A DNA stretch of 33,069 nucleotides. Origin: Armatimonadota bacterium (GTDB lineage: Bacteria; Armatimonadota; JAAZEB01). How positions within the stretch are numbered: position 1 is the stretch's first letter; each line of letters opens with the position of its first letter. Below are positions 6,920 to 14,437 of this stretch, one piece after another. The stretch covers positions 1 to 33,069 of the forward strand of contig JACQGM010000112.1 of assembly GCA_016199585.1 (NCBI GenBank), in the 5' to 3' direction. The notes under the pieces are model-generated. The model searched no databases. It had not been told where the DNA came from and worked only from the letters and a program-made list of their open reading frames with translations. A program made the position numbers and the translations under genes.

Positions 6920-7711
6920 GTGAGCGATGAGGAGATCATGGAGCGCCTGACGTGGCTGCGGATCTGCGGCCCCGAGGGCGCGCACACCCGCCAGAACAAC
7001 CTGGAGTCCATCGGCCGGCTCAAGTCGGGCGATCCCTACGTCACGCTTCGGATCCGCGCCGTGGAGAACGCGATGCGCGAAGACCCCGGCTGGACGCCCC
7101 GGGGCGTGCTGGACGCGGTCGCCAGCGTCACCGGGTGCTCGAAGGATCCCCGGCATACGGTGGGGCAGGGCTACATCTCCCCTCGAGCGACGCTCCGCGG
7201 GCTCCGCGCGTGCGCCGAGCGCGTTCGGGCGGCCGCGGAGCGCGGCGGAAACATCCTCTTCGCGACCGGGCACGCCGGCTGCCTGATCGCCTGCTACCAG
7301 GAGATCGCCGATTCCGCCCGCGAGCTGGGGGCAACGCTCATCCACACCGCCGGCGGTTGGGAGATCGAGCCCTGGGAGTTCATTGACTGGGTGGGCGATG
7401 TCTGCGTGGTGAGCAACGGCAGCGGCCTGCTGCACACTCATACGGCACGAGCGATGGAGGAGATACTCAGCGACTGGGGCGCCGACATCAGCCTGGCCGT
7501 GACGGACCACGGCTTCCTGGGGCCGGCGCTCAACCGGGGCATCCCCGCGGTGGCGTTCTTCGATACCAACGACCCGGCGCCGGCGGTCGCCCGCTGCCTG
7601 GGCCTGGATGTCACCCTGGTGCCGCTCAACGACAACCGGCCGAACGCCGTGCTCCGCGAGGCCGGCCTGGTGGTGCGCGAGGCGCTGGCCGCTCCGGTCG
7701 CTGTGCCTTGA
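6920..7711 (+). CDS. Phosphatase-like conserved protein
   Basis: A 263-residue soluble protein. Its motif order resembles proteins annotated as phosphatases in actinobacteria: an N-terminal TRQNNLESIGRLKSGDPY, then ILFATGHAGCLIACYQE near residue 115, SNGSGLLHTHTARAMEEIL near 165, AVTDHGFLGPALN near 194 and AFFDTNDPAPAVA near 213. The His/Asp-rich segments look like metal or phosphate ligands, but the reaction is unproved. I prefer the GTG at 6920, which has GGGAGGGAG about 10 bases upstream, over an ATG at 6866 with no such signal. The kinase gene starts only 10 bp after the stop. A phosphatase-like protein next to a Ser/Thr kinase suggests a shared signalling role. Confidence 0.55.
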   Translation: MSDEEIMERLTWLRICGPEGAHTRQNNLESIGRLKSGDPYVTLRIRAVENAMREDPGWTPRGVLDAVASVTGCSKDPRHTVGQGYISPRATLRGLRACAERVRAAAERGGNILFATGHAGCLIACYQEIADSARELGATLIHTAGGWEIEPWEFIDWVGDVCVVSNGSGLLHTHTARAMEEILSDWGADISLAVTDHGFLGPALNRGIPAVAFFDTNDPAPAVARCLGLDVTLVPLNDNRPNAVLREAGLVVREALAAPVAVP

Positions 7712-7721
7712 GAGGCCCGGC

Positions 7722-9479
7722 ATGCGCGACGTGGAAGTGATGGAGACGATCAACGTTCGCGGGGCTCACGGGCAGATCTTCAAGATCCGGGTGCGCCCGG
7801 GCGCGTCCGGCCCGGAGCGCCTGGCGGCGATGAAGGTCCCGGCGGCGCCCGACCGGGAGTTCCTGCGGGAGATGGAGATCGCCGAGCTGCTGCGGCGCTA
7901 CCGCCACCCCTACGTGGTCCGCTACCTCGGCACCGGGATCGCGGCGGAGGAGCCCTTCATCCTGATGGAGCTGCACGAGGAAGGCGACCTGGAGGACGTC
8001 ATCCGCCTTTCCGGGCCGCTGCCCCTGCGCGAGGCGCTCGATATCCTGATCCAGGTGGCCGAGGCGATCCACTTCCTGCACGGCCTCGGGATCTACCACC
8101 GCGACATCAAGGCGGAGAACATCATCGCCGGGCGCGGCCAGCCCAAGGTGGCCGACTTCGGCACCGCCCGCCTCTACCCCCGCGCCGGCGGCGTCCGTCT
8201 CCCCGAAGAGGAGGCTTCCGTCTCGCCGCAGCAAGCCGACCGTCGCCGCGACGCCGAGATGCTGGGGGAAGTGCTCTACCACGCGCTCTCCGGGCGCAAG
8301 CTCTACGACGCTCGCCTCTTCGCCCTGGCGCAGCGCCGTCGCCTCGCCCCGGCCGCCTCCACCCGGCCCGACTCCCACCTCTACCGGGACGTTGCGGCGC
8401 GCATGGACGCGGTGCTGCGCCGCGCCAACGACGCGGGCCGGGCCCTGCCCTACCCCGGAGTGCGTTACTTCCTGGCGGATCTGCGCCGCCTGCGCCAGCA
8501 GCTCGATGCTCCCGGCGGCCCGGCACGGCCCGCGCGCGCCTCCTCCCGGGCACCCGGAACCGTCGGGGCCTTTCTGGAGCGCGCCGGAGAGAAGGCATGG
8601 GCGGCCACCCAGCGCGAGCTGGAGAACGCCGCGCCCTGGATCCACCTCGGCAACGTTCATCTGGTCGCTCTGCGGCCTCGGGCCGCCGACCGCGCCTATA
8701 CGCAGGCGCTGAAGCGCGACCCGGGAAACGTGATCGCGCGCCTGAACCAGGCGTATGCCGCCGCGCTGCAAGGCCAATGGGAACGCGCGCTGCACCTGGC
8801 GATCTCGGCGGCCGCCAGGGCGCCCGCCGCGCTGCGCGCCACCGTGCGCGTCCGCCACGTGCGCGAGGCTCGCCACCTGGTGTGCGACGCCGCGGAGCTC
8901 TACGCCCGGAAGGATCCCTCGCAGCCGCTGCACCGTCTCCAGCGCGGCTACGCCCTGGATGCCCAGGGCCTCTTCCAACAGGCCGAGCGGGAGTACCGCG
9001 GAGCGCTGGCGCTGCACGCCGAGTACGCACCGGCCATCGAGGCGCTGGCCTTCCTCTCCCTCCGCCGGAACGATCCCCGCCGCGCGCTCCACTACGCCAC
9101 GAGCGCCGTCCGCGTCGGGGAGGAGCGGGCGGAGGCATGGCTGGCGCTCGGCACCGCTCACCTGGCGCTCGACCGCCCGGAGGAAGCCGCCGTCGCCCTC
9201 AGCCGCGCCGTCTCGCTCGACCCGAACCACCCCCACTGCCGCCGCGATCTCGCCCGCGCCTGGATGGCCCTCGGAGAGCCCGAGCACGCTGAGGAGGACT
9301 GCCGGCACGCCGTCACGGTAGATCCTTGCTGGGCGGAGGCCCGCCTGGCCCGGGGCGACACCCTCGCCGCGCTCGGCAGAGAAGACGAAGCGCGCGCGGC
9401 CTACCGCGACGCCGTCGCGCACAACCCGGAGTGCCTGGATGCCGATGGCCGGCCGGGGCTCTCCTTCGCCCTGGGGTGA
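7722..9479 (+). CDS. Serine/threonine protein kinase with C-terminal TPR repeats
   Basis: A 585-residue fusion. The kinase domain covers about residues 8-265: a degenerate Gly loop (GAHGQIFKI, 14-22), ATP-anchoring Lys38 in AAMKVP, Glu50 or Glu52 in the C-helix, HRDIKAEN with catalytic Asp128 and Asn133, and DFG at 145-147. The set is enough for catalysis, but no APE motif follows: the activation segment goes directly into SVSPQQADRRRDAEMLGE. Residues from about 300 carry seven or so TPR units, such as AWIHLGNVHL-like, HRLQRGYALDAQGLFQQAEREY, AWLALGTAHLALDRPEEA and ARLARGDTLAALGREDEA. No transmembrane helix separates the two halves, so it is cytosolic. It probably phosphorylates TPR-bound partners and shares a transcript with the upstream phosphatase-like gene. 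Confidence 0.9.
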   Translation: MRDVEVMETINVRGAHGQIFKIRVRPGASGPERLAAMKVPAAPDREFLREMEIAELLRRYRHPYVVRYLGTGIAAEEPFILMELHEEGDLEDVIRLSGPLPLREALDILIQVAEAIHFLHGLGIYHRDIKAENIIAGRGQPKVADFGTARLYPRAGGVRLPEEEASVSPQQADRRRDAEMLGEVLYHALSGRKLYDARLFALAQRRRLAPAASTRPDSHLYRDVAARMDAVLRRANDAGRALPYPGVRYFLADLRRLRQQLDAPGGPARPARASSRAPGTVGAFLERAGEKAWAATQRELENAAPWIHLGNVHLVALRPRAADRAYTQALKRDPGNVIARLNQAYAAALQGQWERALHLAISAAARAPAALRATVRVRHVREARHLVCDAAELYARKDPSQPLHRLQRGYALDAQGLFQQAEREYRGALALHAEYAPAIEALAFLSLRRNDPRRALHYATSAVRVGEERAEAWLALGTAHLALDRPEEAAVALSRAVSLDPNHPHCRRDLARAWMALGEPEHAEEDCRHAVTVDPCWAEARLARGDTLAALGREDEARAAYRDAVAHNPECLDADGRPGLSFALG

Positions 9480-9508
9480 GCGGGCCACGCAGCCACGCGC
9501 GCCCCGGC

Positions 9509-10255
9509 TCACCTTGTGAAGAGGAGGTTCTGAGCGGTGCCCGGCTTGTAGGTGACTTCGCTCGCGTTGCGCAGCACGAGGCCGCGCGCGACCACGAAGT
9601 CACGAATCTGCGCCGCCATCTCCTTGTGCATGTAGACCTCGATGAGCATGCTCTTCAGTCGGGGATCTTCCAGGGTGTGCGCCGCGCCGCGGACGATGCG
9701 GTCCTCGATGCCGTCCACGTCCACCTTGATGTGGTGCGGAAACGGCAGCCCGAAGCGTCCGGCCAGGTCATCCAGGGAGACGCCCAGCATCCCCTGGCGG
9801 TTGCCGGGCGCGAAGGGCACCTCACCCTGACCCACCGGCGCGCCGAACGCGTGCAGCGAAGCGCCCAGGGAGAACGCCTTGACGTAGAAGACATCCATCG
9901 TGGTTCGATCCGTGACCGCCAGGCAGTAGGCCGTGATCGAGTCGCCCAGCTCGTTGAGCACGATGTTCCGGTTGAGCTTGGCGTAGTTCAGCGCCTCCGG
10001 CTCGAAAGCCAGGACCTTGCACCCGCGCTTCGCCGCGTAGAGGGAGTACTGCCCGATGTTGGCCCCGACGTCGTAGACGACGTCGCCCTCGCGCAGGAAC
10101 GCGTCAATCCAGGCCAGCGTGTCCGGCTCCTTCGTCGTGTATGTCTGAGCGCGCCAGAGTTCCCAGTTCCGCTCGCGGGTCTCTCCCGCCTCGTCGCTGT
10201 CCAGGTCCAGCAGAATCGTCTCCTTGCCCACCTGACAGGCCATCGTCTTTCCCAT
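9509..10255 (-). CDS. FkbM-family methyltransferase
   Basis: A 248-residue SAM-dependent O-methyltransferase-like enzyme. Motif I is VVYDVGANIGQYSLYAA, followed by VLAFEPEALNYAKLNRN and, typical of FkbM proteins, the segment HHIKVDVDGIEDRIVRGA and a conserved LIEVYMHKE strand. FkbM enzymes methylate hydroxyls of polyketides or surface sugars; the substrate here is unknown. The ATG at 10255 follows AGGAGA at good spacing; a second ATG four codons in is possible. It converges on the kinase gene with only 29 bp between stops, and its upstream side is filled with repeats. Confidence 0.88.
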   Translation of the reverse strand: MGKTMACQVGKETILLDLDSDEAGETRERNWELWRAQTYTTKEPDTLAWIDAFLREGDVVYDVGANIGQYSLYAAKRGCKVLAFEPEALNYAKLNRNIVLNELGDSITAYCLAVTDRTTMDVFYVKAFSLGASLHAFGAPVGQGEVPFAPGNRQGMLGVSLDDLAGRFGLPFPHHIKVDVDGIEDRIVRGAAHTLEDPRLKSMLIEVYMHKEMAAQIRDFVVARGLVLRNASEVTYKPGTAQNLLFTR

Positions 10256-10266
10256 CGTGTCTCCTA

Positions 10267-10398
10267 CTCTGCCGTAGGGCGCGGGCTCCGTCCCGCGCCG
10301 GCGGTGTGCGTCCGCGTTCTCTGCCGTAGGGCGCGGGCTCCGTCCCGCGCCGGCGGTGTGCGTCCGTCTCCCGGCGCGGGACGGAGCCCGCGCCCTAC
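10267..10398. repeat. Direct and inverted copies of a GC-rich repeat
   Basis: A 48-bp unit starting CTCTGCCGTAGGGCGCGGGC occurs at 10267-10314 and again at 10319-10366, a 52-bp period with essentially no change. The reverse complement of its 26-bp core occurs at 10373-10398. Copy two and the inverted copy can fold into a 26-bp stem with a 21-base loop. Upstream of the FkbM gene the element may be a dispersed repeat or a bidirectional terminator. Nothing else is evident to about 10437. Confidence 0.85.
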
Positions 10399-10537
10399 CG
10401 ACGTTTCTGCGCCTTCGCTCCGATAACCTGCCTGGCGCCGCTCCGGCAGCTCGGGCGGCGGGAGCACCTCAGCACGTGGCCGGCACCCCCCTTCGGCTCC
10501 CAAGAGGAACCGGCGCCTGCCCCGGCGAACGAGAGCA

Positions 10538-10647
10538 TGTTGGCGCTTGCCGTTGTCCCACAGGGAGCGTTCCTGGCGGCGACCGACTCGATGGGAGTGC
10601 CCATGCTCGTCTGCAGCACCGTCCCGAGGAATGAGGCCGCGGTCTGA
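10538..10647 (+). CDS. Small ORF coupled to the exported Pro-rich protein (doubtful)
   Basis: A 36-residue frame beginning MLALAVVPQGAFLAATDSMG, whose TGA overlaps the next ATG as TGATG. The frame also stays open upstream for about 30 codons without a start codon, so it may be the tail of a decayed gene. No domain is recognisable. The coupling and a GC-rich third position are the only support. Confidence 0.25.
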
Positions 10648-11261
10648 TGCGCGCGCGCCGCTCCACTCGCCCGGCGCACGCGGTCATCCTGGTGCTGGCA
10701 GTGGCCGCGGCCGGCCTCGCCGGGGATGCCCCGCGCCGCAGCCCGGCGGGCGGTGCGGCGTCTGTCTCACCCGCGCGTGAGCGAGCGCAGACGTCCGATT
10801 CCGACCGCACGCTCCCGTACGCCCCGTTCGATCCCGAGGTCGAGGAGCCGGCGCCCCCCGAGCCTCCTGATGGCGATACGGTGCCGCCGGAAGACTGGGG
10901 CCGCACGGACGGGCAGGGCTGGTACCCGCCGCTGCGCCGCGAGCCGCCGCCGATCCCGCCGGCCCGGCCCCTTCCCTTCTACCCACCGGAGCCGCCCCCC
11001 GGGGATCCCCCCGGTAGCGTCGTCTCCGCTCCCCCCGATTTCCCGGGGAGCGCCGCCGGCTACCTGGAGATCCCCGTGGGCGAGACCGCCGCGCTCCCGT
11101 CGCGCGGCGCCTCCGGGGCCGTGCCGCGCGACGCAACGGTCGCCCGGGTGGTGGCGGTGCAGCCGCGCCGCGTCCAGGTGCGCGGCCTCTTCCCTGGCCG
11201 CACGCTGCTGGATGTCGAGAGCCCGGAAGGCACGCGGGTCTGGCTGGTGCGGGTGCGGTGA
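10647..11261 (+). CDS. Exported Pro-rich protein with pilus/secretin N-domain-like C-terminus
   Basis: A 204-residue protein. An Arg-rich N-terminus and hydrophobic stretch (HAVILVLAVAAAGLAG) form a signal peptide or anchor. A long Pro/Glu-rich linker follows, containing several PPEPP-like strings. Residues 138-204 form a compact domain: YLEIPVGETAALPSRG, ARVVAVQPRRVQVRGLFPGRTLLDV and RVWLVRVR. Its order resembles the short beta domain found at the N-terminus of type II/IV pilus secretins (CpaC/RcpA-like, the T2SS-T3SS pilus N-domain), whose pattern also runs from a GE-x-x-x-L strand to a PG-x-T-x-L-x-V strand. It stands alone here without a secretin channel. A role in envelope or pilus assembly is an inference. 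Confidence 0.6.
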   Translation: MRARRSTRPAHAVILVLAVAAAGLAGDAPRRSPAGGAASVSPARERAQTSDSDRTLPYAPFDPEVEEPAPPEPPDGDTVPPEDWGRTDGQGWYPPLRREPPPIPPARPLPFYPPEPPPGDPPGSVVSAPPDFPGSAAGYLEIPVGETAALPSRGASGAVPRDATVARVVAVQPRRVQVRGLFPGRTLLDVESPEGTRVWLVRVR

Positions 11262-11309
11262 TTGGACCGCTTAGGAGCCGTCAGGGAACAAGCGTCACAG
11301 GCCAGCGGC

Positions 11310-11329
11310 CGGGCATGTGGACATGCCCG
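11310..11329. terminator. Palindrome between convergent genes
   Basis: CGGGCATGT and ACATGCCCG form a perfect 9-bp stem with a 2-base centre, between the end of the exported protein gene and the 3' end of the transporter gene. It could act as a bidirectional terminator. The rest of 11262-11470 shows no gene. Confidence 0.45.
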
Positions 11330-11470
11330 TCTGCGGGGCGGATCGGAGCCGCCAAGCGCCCTCGCGGGCGCGGGGTTTCATCCCGTCCGAAGCACGGTTG
11401 GCCGCCAGGCCCACAAGACGGGTGCGTTCATGCGCCCGGTGGTCTGCGACGGTTGTTCTCTGACGGGTCC

Positions 11471-13282
11471 TTATCGGAGGAACACGCGCAGGAAGGCGGC
11501 GTAGAGAGCCGGCGCGGCGACGGCCATCAGGCTGATCACGATCGGCCGGAGGGCCCAGGCCGGATCCCCGTAGAGGAGGACGCCGGCCAGGGGCACCAGC
11601 AGGCCGAGGACGCTGCCGGCCAGCACCACGGCGGCCGCGCTGAGGCCGACCGGCACTCCCCATTCCGGCCCCGCCCAGGCGGTGGCGGCCGCGCCCGCCA
11701 CCAGTCCCGCCGCCGCCGCCACCACGGCCGACAGGCGCGCCTCGGCCAGCGAGTGCCGCCACCAGTTGCCGCGATCGATCTCGCGCAGGGCGATGCCGCG
11801 CGCCGTGGATGCCGCCGTCTGCGCCGCCACCTGCCCTCCCAACAGGAAGAGGAGCGGCAAGAAGGGGGCCGCGTCCACCAGCAGCGGGCCGACCAGGGCG
11901 TGCAAAGCGGCGGCGGCGAAGAACCCGGCCGTCAGCGCCAGCAGCAGCCAGGGCATCCGCGTCAGCGCCACCGAGGCGCCGCGCCGCAGCTCCTCGGGGG
12001 TCTCGGCCGGCGTGCCCGCGATGTGCGAGAGGTCCTCTTCCGCCTCCTCGTCCACCACGTCAATCGTATCGTCCACGGTGACGATCCCCAGCAGACGGCC
12101 CTGCGCGTTGACGACCGGCACCGCCAGGAGGTGGTACCTGGCGATGGCGGCAGCGACGTCTTCCTGGTCCATCTCGACGGGCACCGAGACGACGCTGGTG
12201 GTCATGATCTCGGCGACGCGCCGGTTCGGCGCGGCGGTGATCAGCGCGCGCAGCGAGAGGACGCCCATCAGTCGCTCCTCCGGGTCCACAACATACAGGT
12301 AGTAGACTGTTTCGGCGCCCGGGGCCACGCGGCGCACGTGCTCGATCGCCTCCTGCGCCGTCATCTCCGCCGGCAGGGCGATGTACTCAGTGGTCATCAA
12401 CCCGCCGGCCGAGCGCTCGTCGTACTGCAGCAGCTCGCTCAACTCGGCGGCGTCGTCGCGCGCCATCAAGGTGAGCAGCTCCGCCTGGCGCTCCTCCGGG
12501 AGGTCCTGCAGAAGGTCGGTCGCTTCGTCGGGGGCCATGCGCTCGAGGATATCGGAGGCGCGCTCGCGCTCCAGGCCGTCAATGATGGAGAGCTGGACCG
12601 GGGCATCGAGGTCGCCCATCGCCTCGGCCAGGGTCTCATCGCTGAACCGGCTGGCGGCGGCCGCCCGGTCCTCGGCGGGGAGCTGGCTGAGGATGCGGCT
12701 GATGTCGGCGGGGCGGAGGCGCTCCAGGCGGCTGGAGGGCACGGAGAGGCGAACATTGGCCCCGCGAGCCGCCACCGACTCGACGTAGTTCCAGGGGATC
12801 AGGTTCTCTGAAAGGGACCGACGGATCAAGCCGCCCACGCGGTCACCGACGCCTTCCAGGCCGAGGCGGCGCAGGATGCCGCGGGCGCCCACGTCCACGC
12901 CGAGCACTCGCAGCTCGCTGCGCACGGCGATGAGCTTCAGGTCGTTCACCTTCACCACCCGCCGGCCGAGGGTGTCCACGAGCTGCTTGTCGAGCACCTC
13001 CGCGGCAAGAAGGACGTCCCCTTCCGTCAGCGGGCGGGTCTGGAGGCGGTCGCCCGGCACGTCGAGCACCACGTGGGAGGAAGAGACCCGGCGCACCCGG
13101 GTCCAGGGCACGTGGATGCTGCGCGCGCCGGGTCCCGGCTGGCGCACGACGAGCGCCACCGCGGAGGGAAAGAGACCGGACGGGTGGATGACGAGGTCGC
13201 TCACCCATCCCACGCGCCTCCCGAGCGCATCGCTGACCCGGACTCCGAGGAGTTCCGAAAGGTAGAGCGCATCCGGAGCCAC
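11471..13282 (-). CDS. MgtE-family transporter with N-terminal PRC-barrel domains
   Basis: A 603-residue divalent-cation transporter. Two PRC-barrel modules come first (about residues 5-80 and 85-175; LGRRVGWVSDLVIHPSG and LGRRVVKVNDLKLIAV). The MgtE N-domain follows (about 185-280; PADISRILSQLPAEDRAA, PDEATDLLQDLPEERQAEL), then a CBS pair (about 285-410) and a five-helix pore (430-603). In Mg2+ channels of this family TM2 usually carries a G-x-x-G-N-x-G-x-Q motif and TM5 a conserved Asp. Here they read GGQVAAQTAAS and VISLMAVAAPALYAAF, without that Asp. Selectivity may therefore differ. The start is GTG, directly preceded by AAAGGAGGGG. Confidence 0.85.
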   Translation of the reverse strand: MAPDALYLSELLGVRVSDALGRRVGWVSDLVIHPSGLFPSAVALVVRQPGPGARSIHVPWTRVRRVSSSHVVLDVPGDRLQTRPLTEGDVLLAAEVLDKQLVDTLGRRVVKVNDLKLIAVRSELRVLGVDVGARGILRRLGLEGVGDRVGGLIRRSLSENLIPWNYVESVAARGANVRLSVPSSRLERLRPADISRILSQLPAEDRAAAASRFSDETLAEAMGDLDAPVQLSIIDGLERERASDILERMAPDEATDLLQDLPEERQAELLTLMARDDAAELSELLQYDERSAGGLMTTEYIALPAEMTAQEAIEHVRRVAPGAETVYYLYVVDPEERLMGVLSLRALITAAPNRRVAEIMTTSVVSVPVEMDQEDVAAAIARYHLLAVPVVNAQGRLLGIVTVDDTIDVVDEEAEEDLSHIAGTPAETPEELRRGASVALTRMPWLLLALTAGFFAAAALHALVGPLLVDAAPFLPLLFLLGGQVAAQTAASTARGIALREIDRGNWWRHSLAEARLSAVVAAAAGLVAGAAATAWAGPEWGVPVGLSAAAVVLAGSVLGLLVPLAGVLLYGDPAWALRPIVISLMAVAAPALYAAFLRVFLR

Positions 13283-13348
13283 CGGTCCCCTCCTTTCCCC
13301 ACACTCCCATCCTTCCCTCGCGCGGGGTAAGGATCAAAGCGCGGCGGC

Positions 13349-13933
13349 TCAGCCGGCCTCCGGCATATCTACGATGATCTCATCCAAGGTGCGTTTCGGT
13401 ACGTGGTGTACACCGTCGGCGTCGCGGTAGTAGCGGATGTCGCCGCCGGGGGGCGCGTCTTCCAGAACCACCTCCTCCTTGGGGTAGCCGAGGGCGATCA
13501 CCAGGAGGATCTCGAAATGATCGGGGAGCTGGAGCGCCTCCCGCAGCCGGTTGCGGTCAACGGAGCCGATCATGCAGCCCCCGATGCCGCGCTCGGTGGC
13601 GCCCAGGAGGATGCTCTGAGCAGCGATGCCGTGGTCACACCCGAAGCTGTTGCGGATCCGGCGGTCGCCGAGGATGACGATATAGGCGCCGGGGCGCTCG
13701 CCCTCCGCCGGTCCGGGCCAGTCGCGCAAGTAACCCGCCCAGCCGAGGGTGGGGAAGATGCGGTGGTTGAGCTCGCGGTCGGTCGAGAGCAGGTACTTGA
13801 GCGGCTGCGCGTTGCTGCCGGATGCCGACAGCCGGGCCAGGTTCACCAACTCCCGGAGCGTGGCTGCGTCAATGTCGCGCTCCTCATAGAAGCGGCGGTA
13901 GCTGCGGTTCCGTCTGACCAGATCTTCGATCAC
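13349..13933 (-). CDS. Nitroreductase-family flavoprotein
   Basis: A 194-residue FMN-dependent oxidoreductase. The N-terminal RRNRSYRRFYEERDID is the family Arg/Ser FMN-phosphate motif, followed by LARLSASGSNAQPLKYLLS. Later come DHGIAAQSILLGATERGIGGCMIGS and FEILLVIALGYPKEE, again typical. It should reduce quinones, nitro groups or similar electrophiles with NAD(P)H; the substrate is not visible. The GTG at 13931-13933 has GGGGAGGA 8 bases upstream; the open frame extends into the repeat region, which is not coding. Two Cys-containing stretches (FGCDHG, GGCMIG) have no obvious role. Confidence 0.88.
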   Translation of the reverse strand: MIEDLVRRNRSYRRFYEERDIDAATLRELVNLARLSASGSNAQPLKYLLSTDRELNHRIFPTLGWAGYLRDWPGPAEGERPGAYIVILGDRRIRNSFGCDHGIAAQSILLGATERGIGGCMIGSVDRNRLREALQLPDHFEILLVIALGYPKEEVVLEDAPPGGDIRYYRDADGVHHVPKRTLDEIIVDMPEAG

Positions 13934-13964
13934 TTGCTCGTCCTCCCCATCCTGTCCAACTGCC

Positions 13965-14400
13965 CGGAGCGCCCGAGAATCGGGCAGAGGCGCTGCCGCC
14001 AGAGGCACCCCCGAGCACGCACGATCCCCCAAACTATTGCCTCGGAGCGCCCGAGAATCGGGCAGAGGCGCCGCCGCGCGTGGAAGCTGCTTTCGCCCCC
14101 CACGCCGCCCCCGCCGGTTCCACCGGCGCTCCGATGCCGGTGCGGCAGTACCGTCCTTCGGTCGCAAGCACCTTCGCGCGCGGCAGTGCCCCCCGACTAT
14201 TGCCTCGGAGCGCCCAAGGATTGGGCAGAGGCGCTCCCCCACGCGGAGGCTGCCTTGCTGCCTCCCACCCCACCCCAGCCGGTTTCACCGACGCTCCGAT
14301 GCCGGTGCGGCAGTACCGTCCTTCGGTCGCAAGCACCTTCGCGCGCGGCAGTGCCCCCCGACTATTGCCTCGGAGCGCCCAAGGATTGGGCAGAGGCGCT
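13965..14400. repeat. Four-copy structured repeat with a ~164-bp period
   Basis: The core CGGAGCGCCCRAGRATYGGG begins at 13965, 14043, 14206 and 14371 (R is A/G, Y is T/C). Copies two to four are also preceded by the same ACTATTGCCT lead-in (14033, 14196, 14361). The last two full units share an identical stretch beginning CTCCGATGCCGGTGCGGCAG. In copies one and two the inner stem is CCCGA/TCGGG around GAA; in three and four it is CCCAA/TTGGG around GGA, so a G-C pair is replaced by an A-T pair. All six frames stay long here, but none has coding character. The array fills the space between the nitroreductase and the oxidoreductase gene. Confidence 0.85.
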
Positions 14401-14437
14401 GCCACAATCGGGCCGGGGCATCCGCAACCACCACGGC

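Noticed and set aside
11258-12811. A 517-codon plus-strand frame opposite the MgtE-type gene
   Set aside because: Low-complexity His/Arg/Gly composition is typical of an antisense frame in GC-rich DNA, and the minus strand carries the clear transporter domains.
13965-14400. A CRISPR array
   Set aside because: The repeats are only four, unevenly spaced at 78-165 bp, and the 'spacers' are themselves repeated; no cas gene is near.
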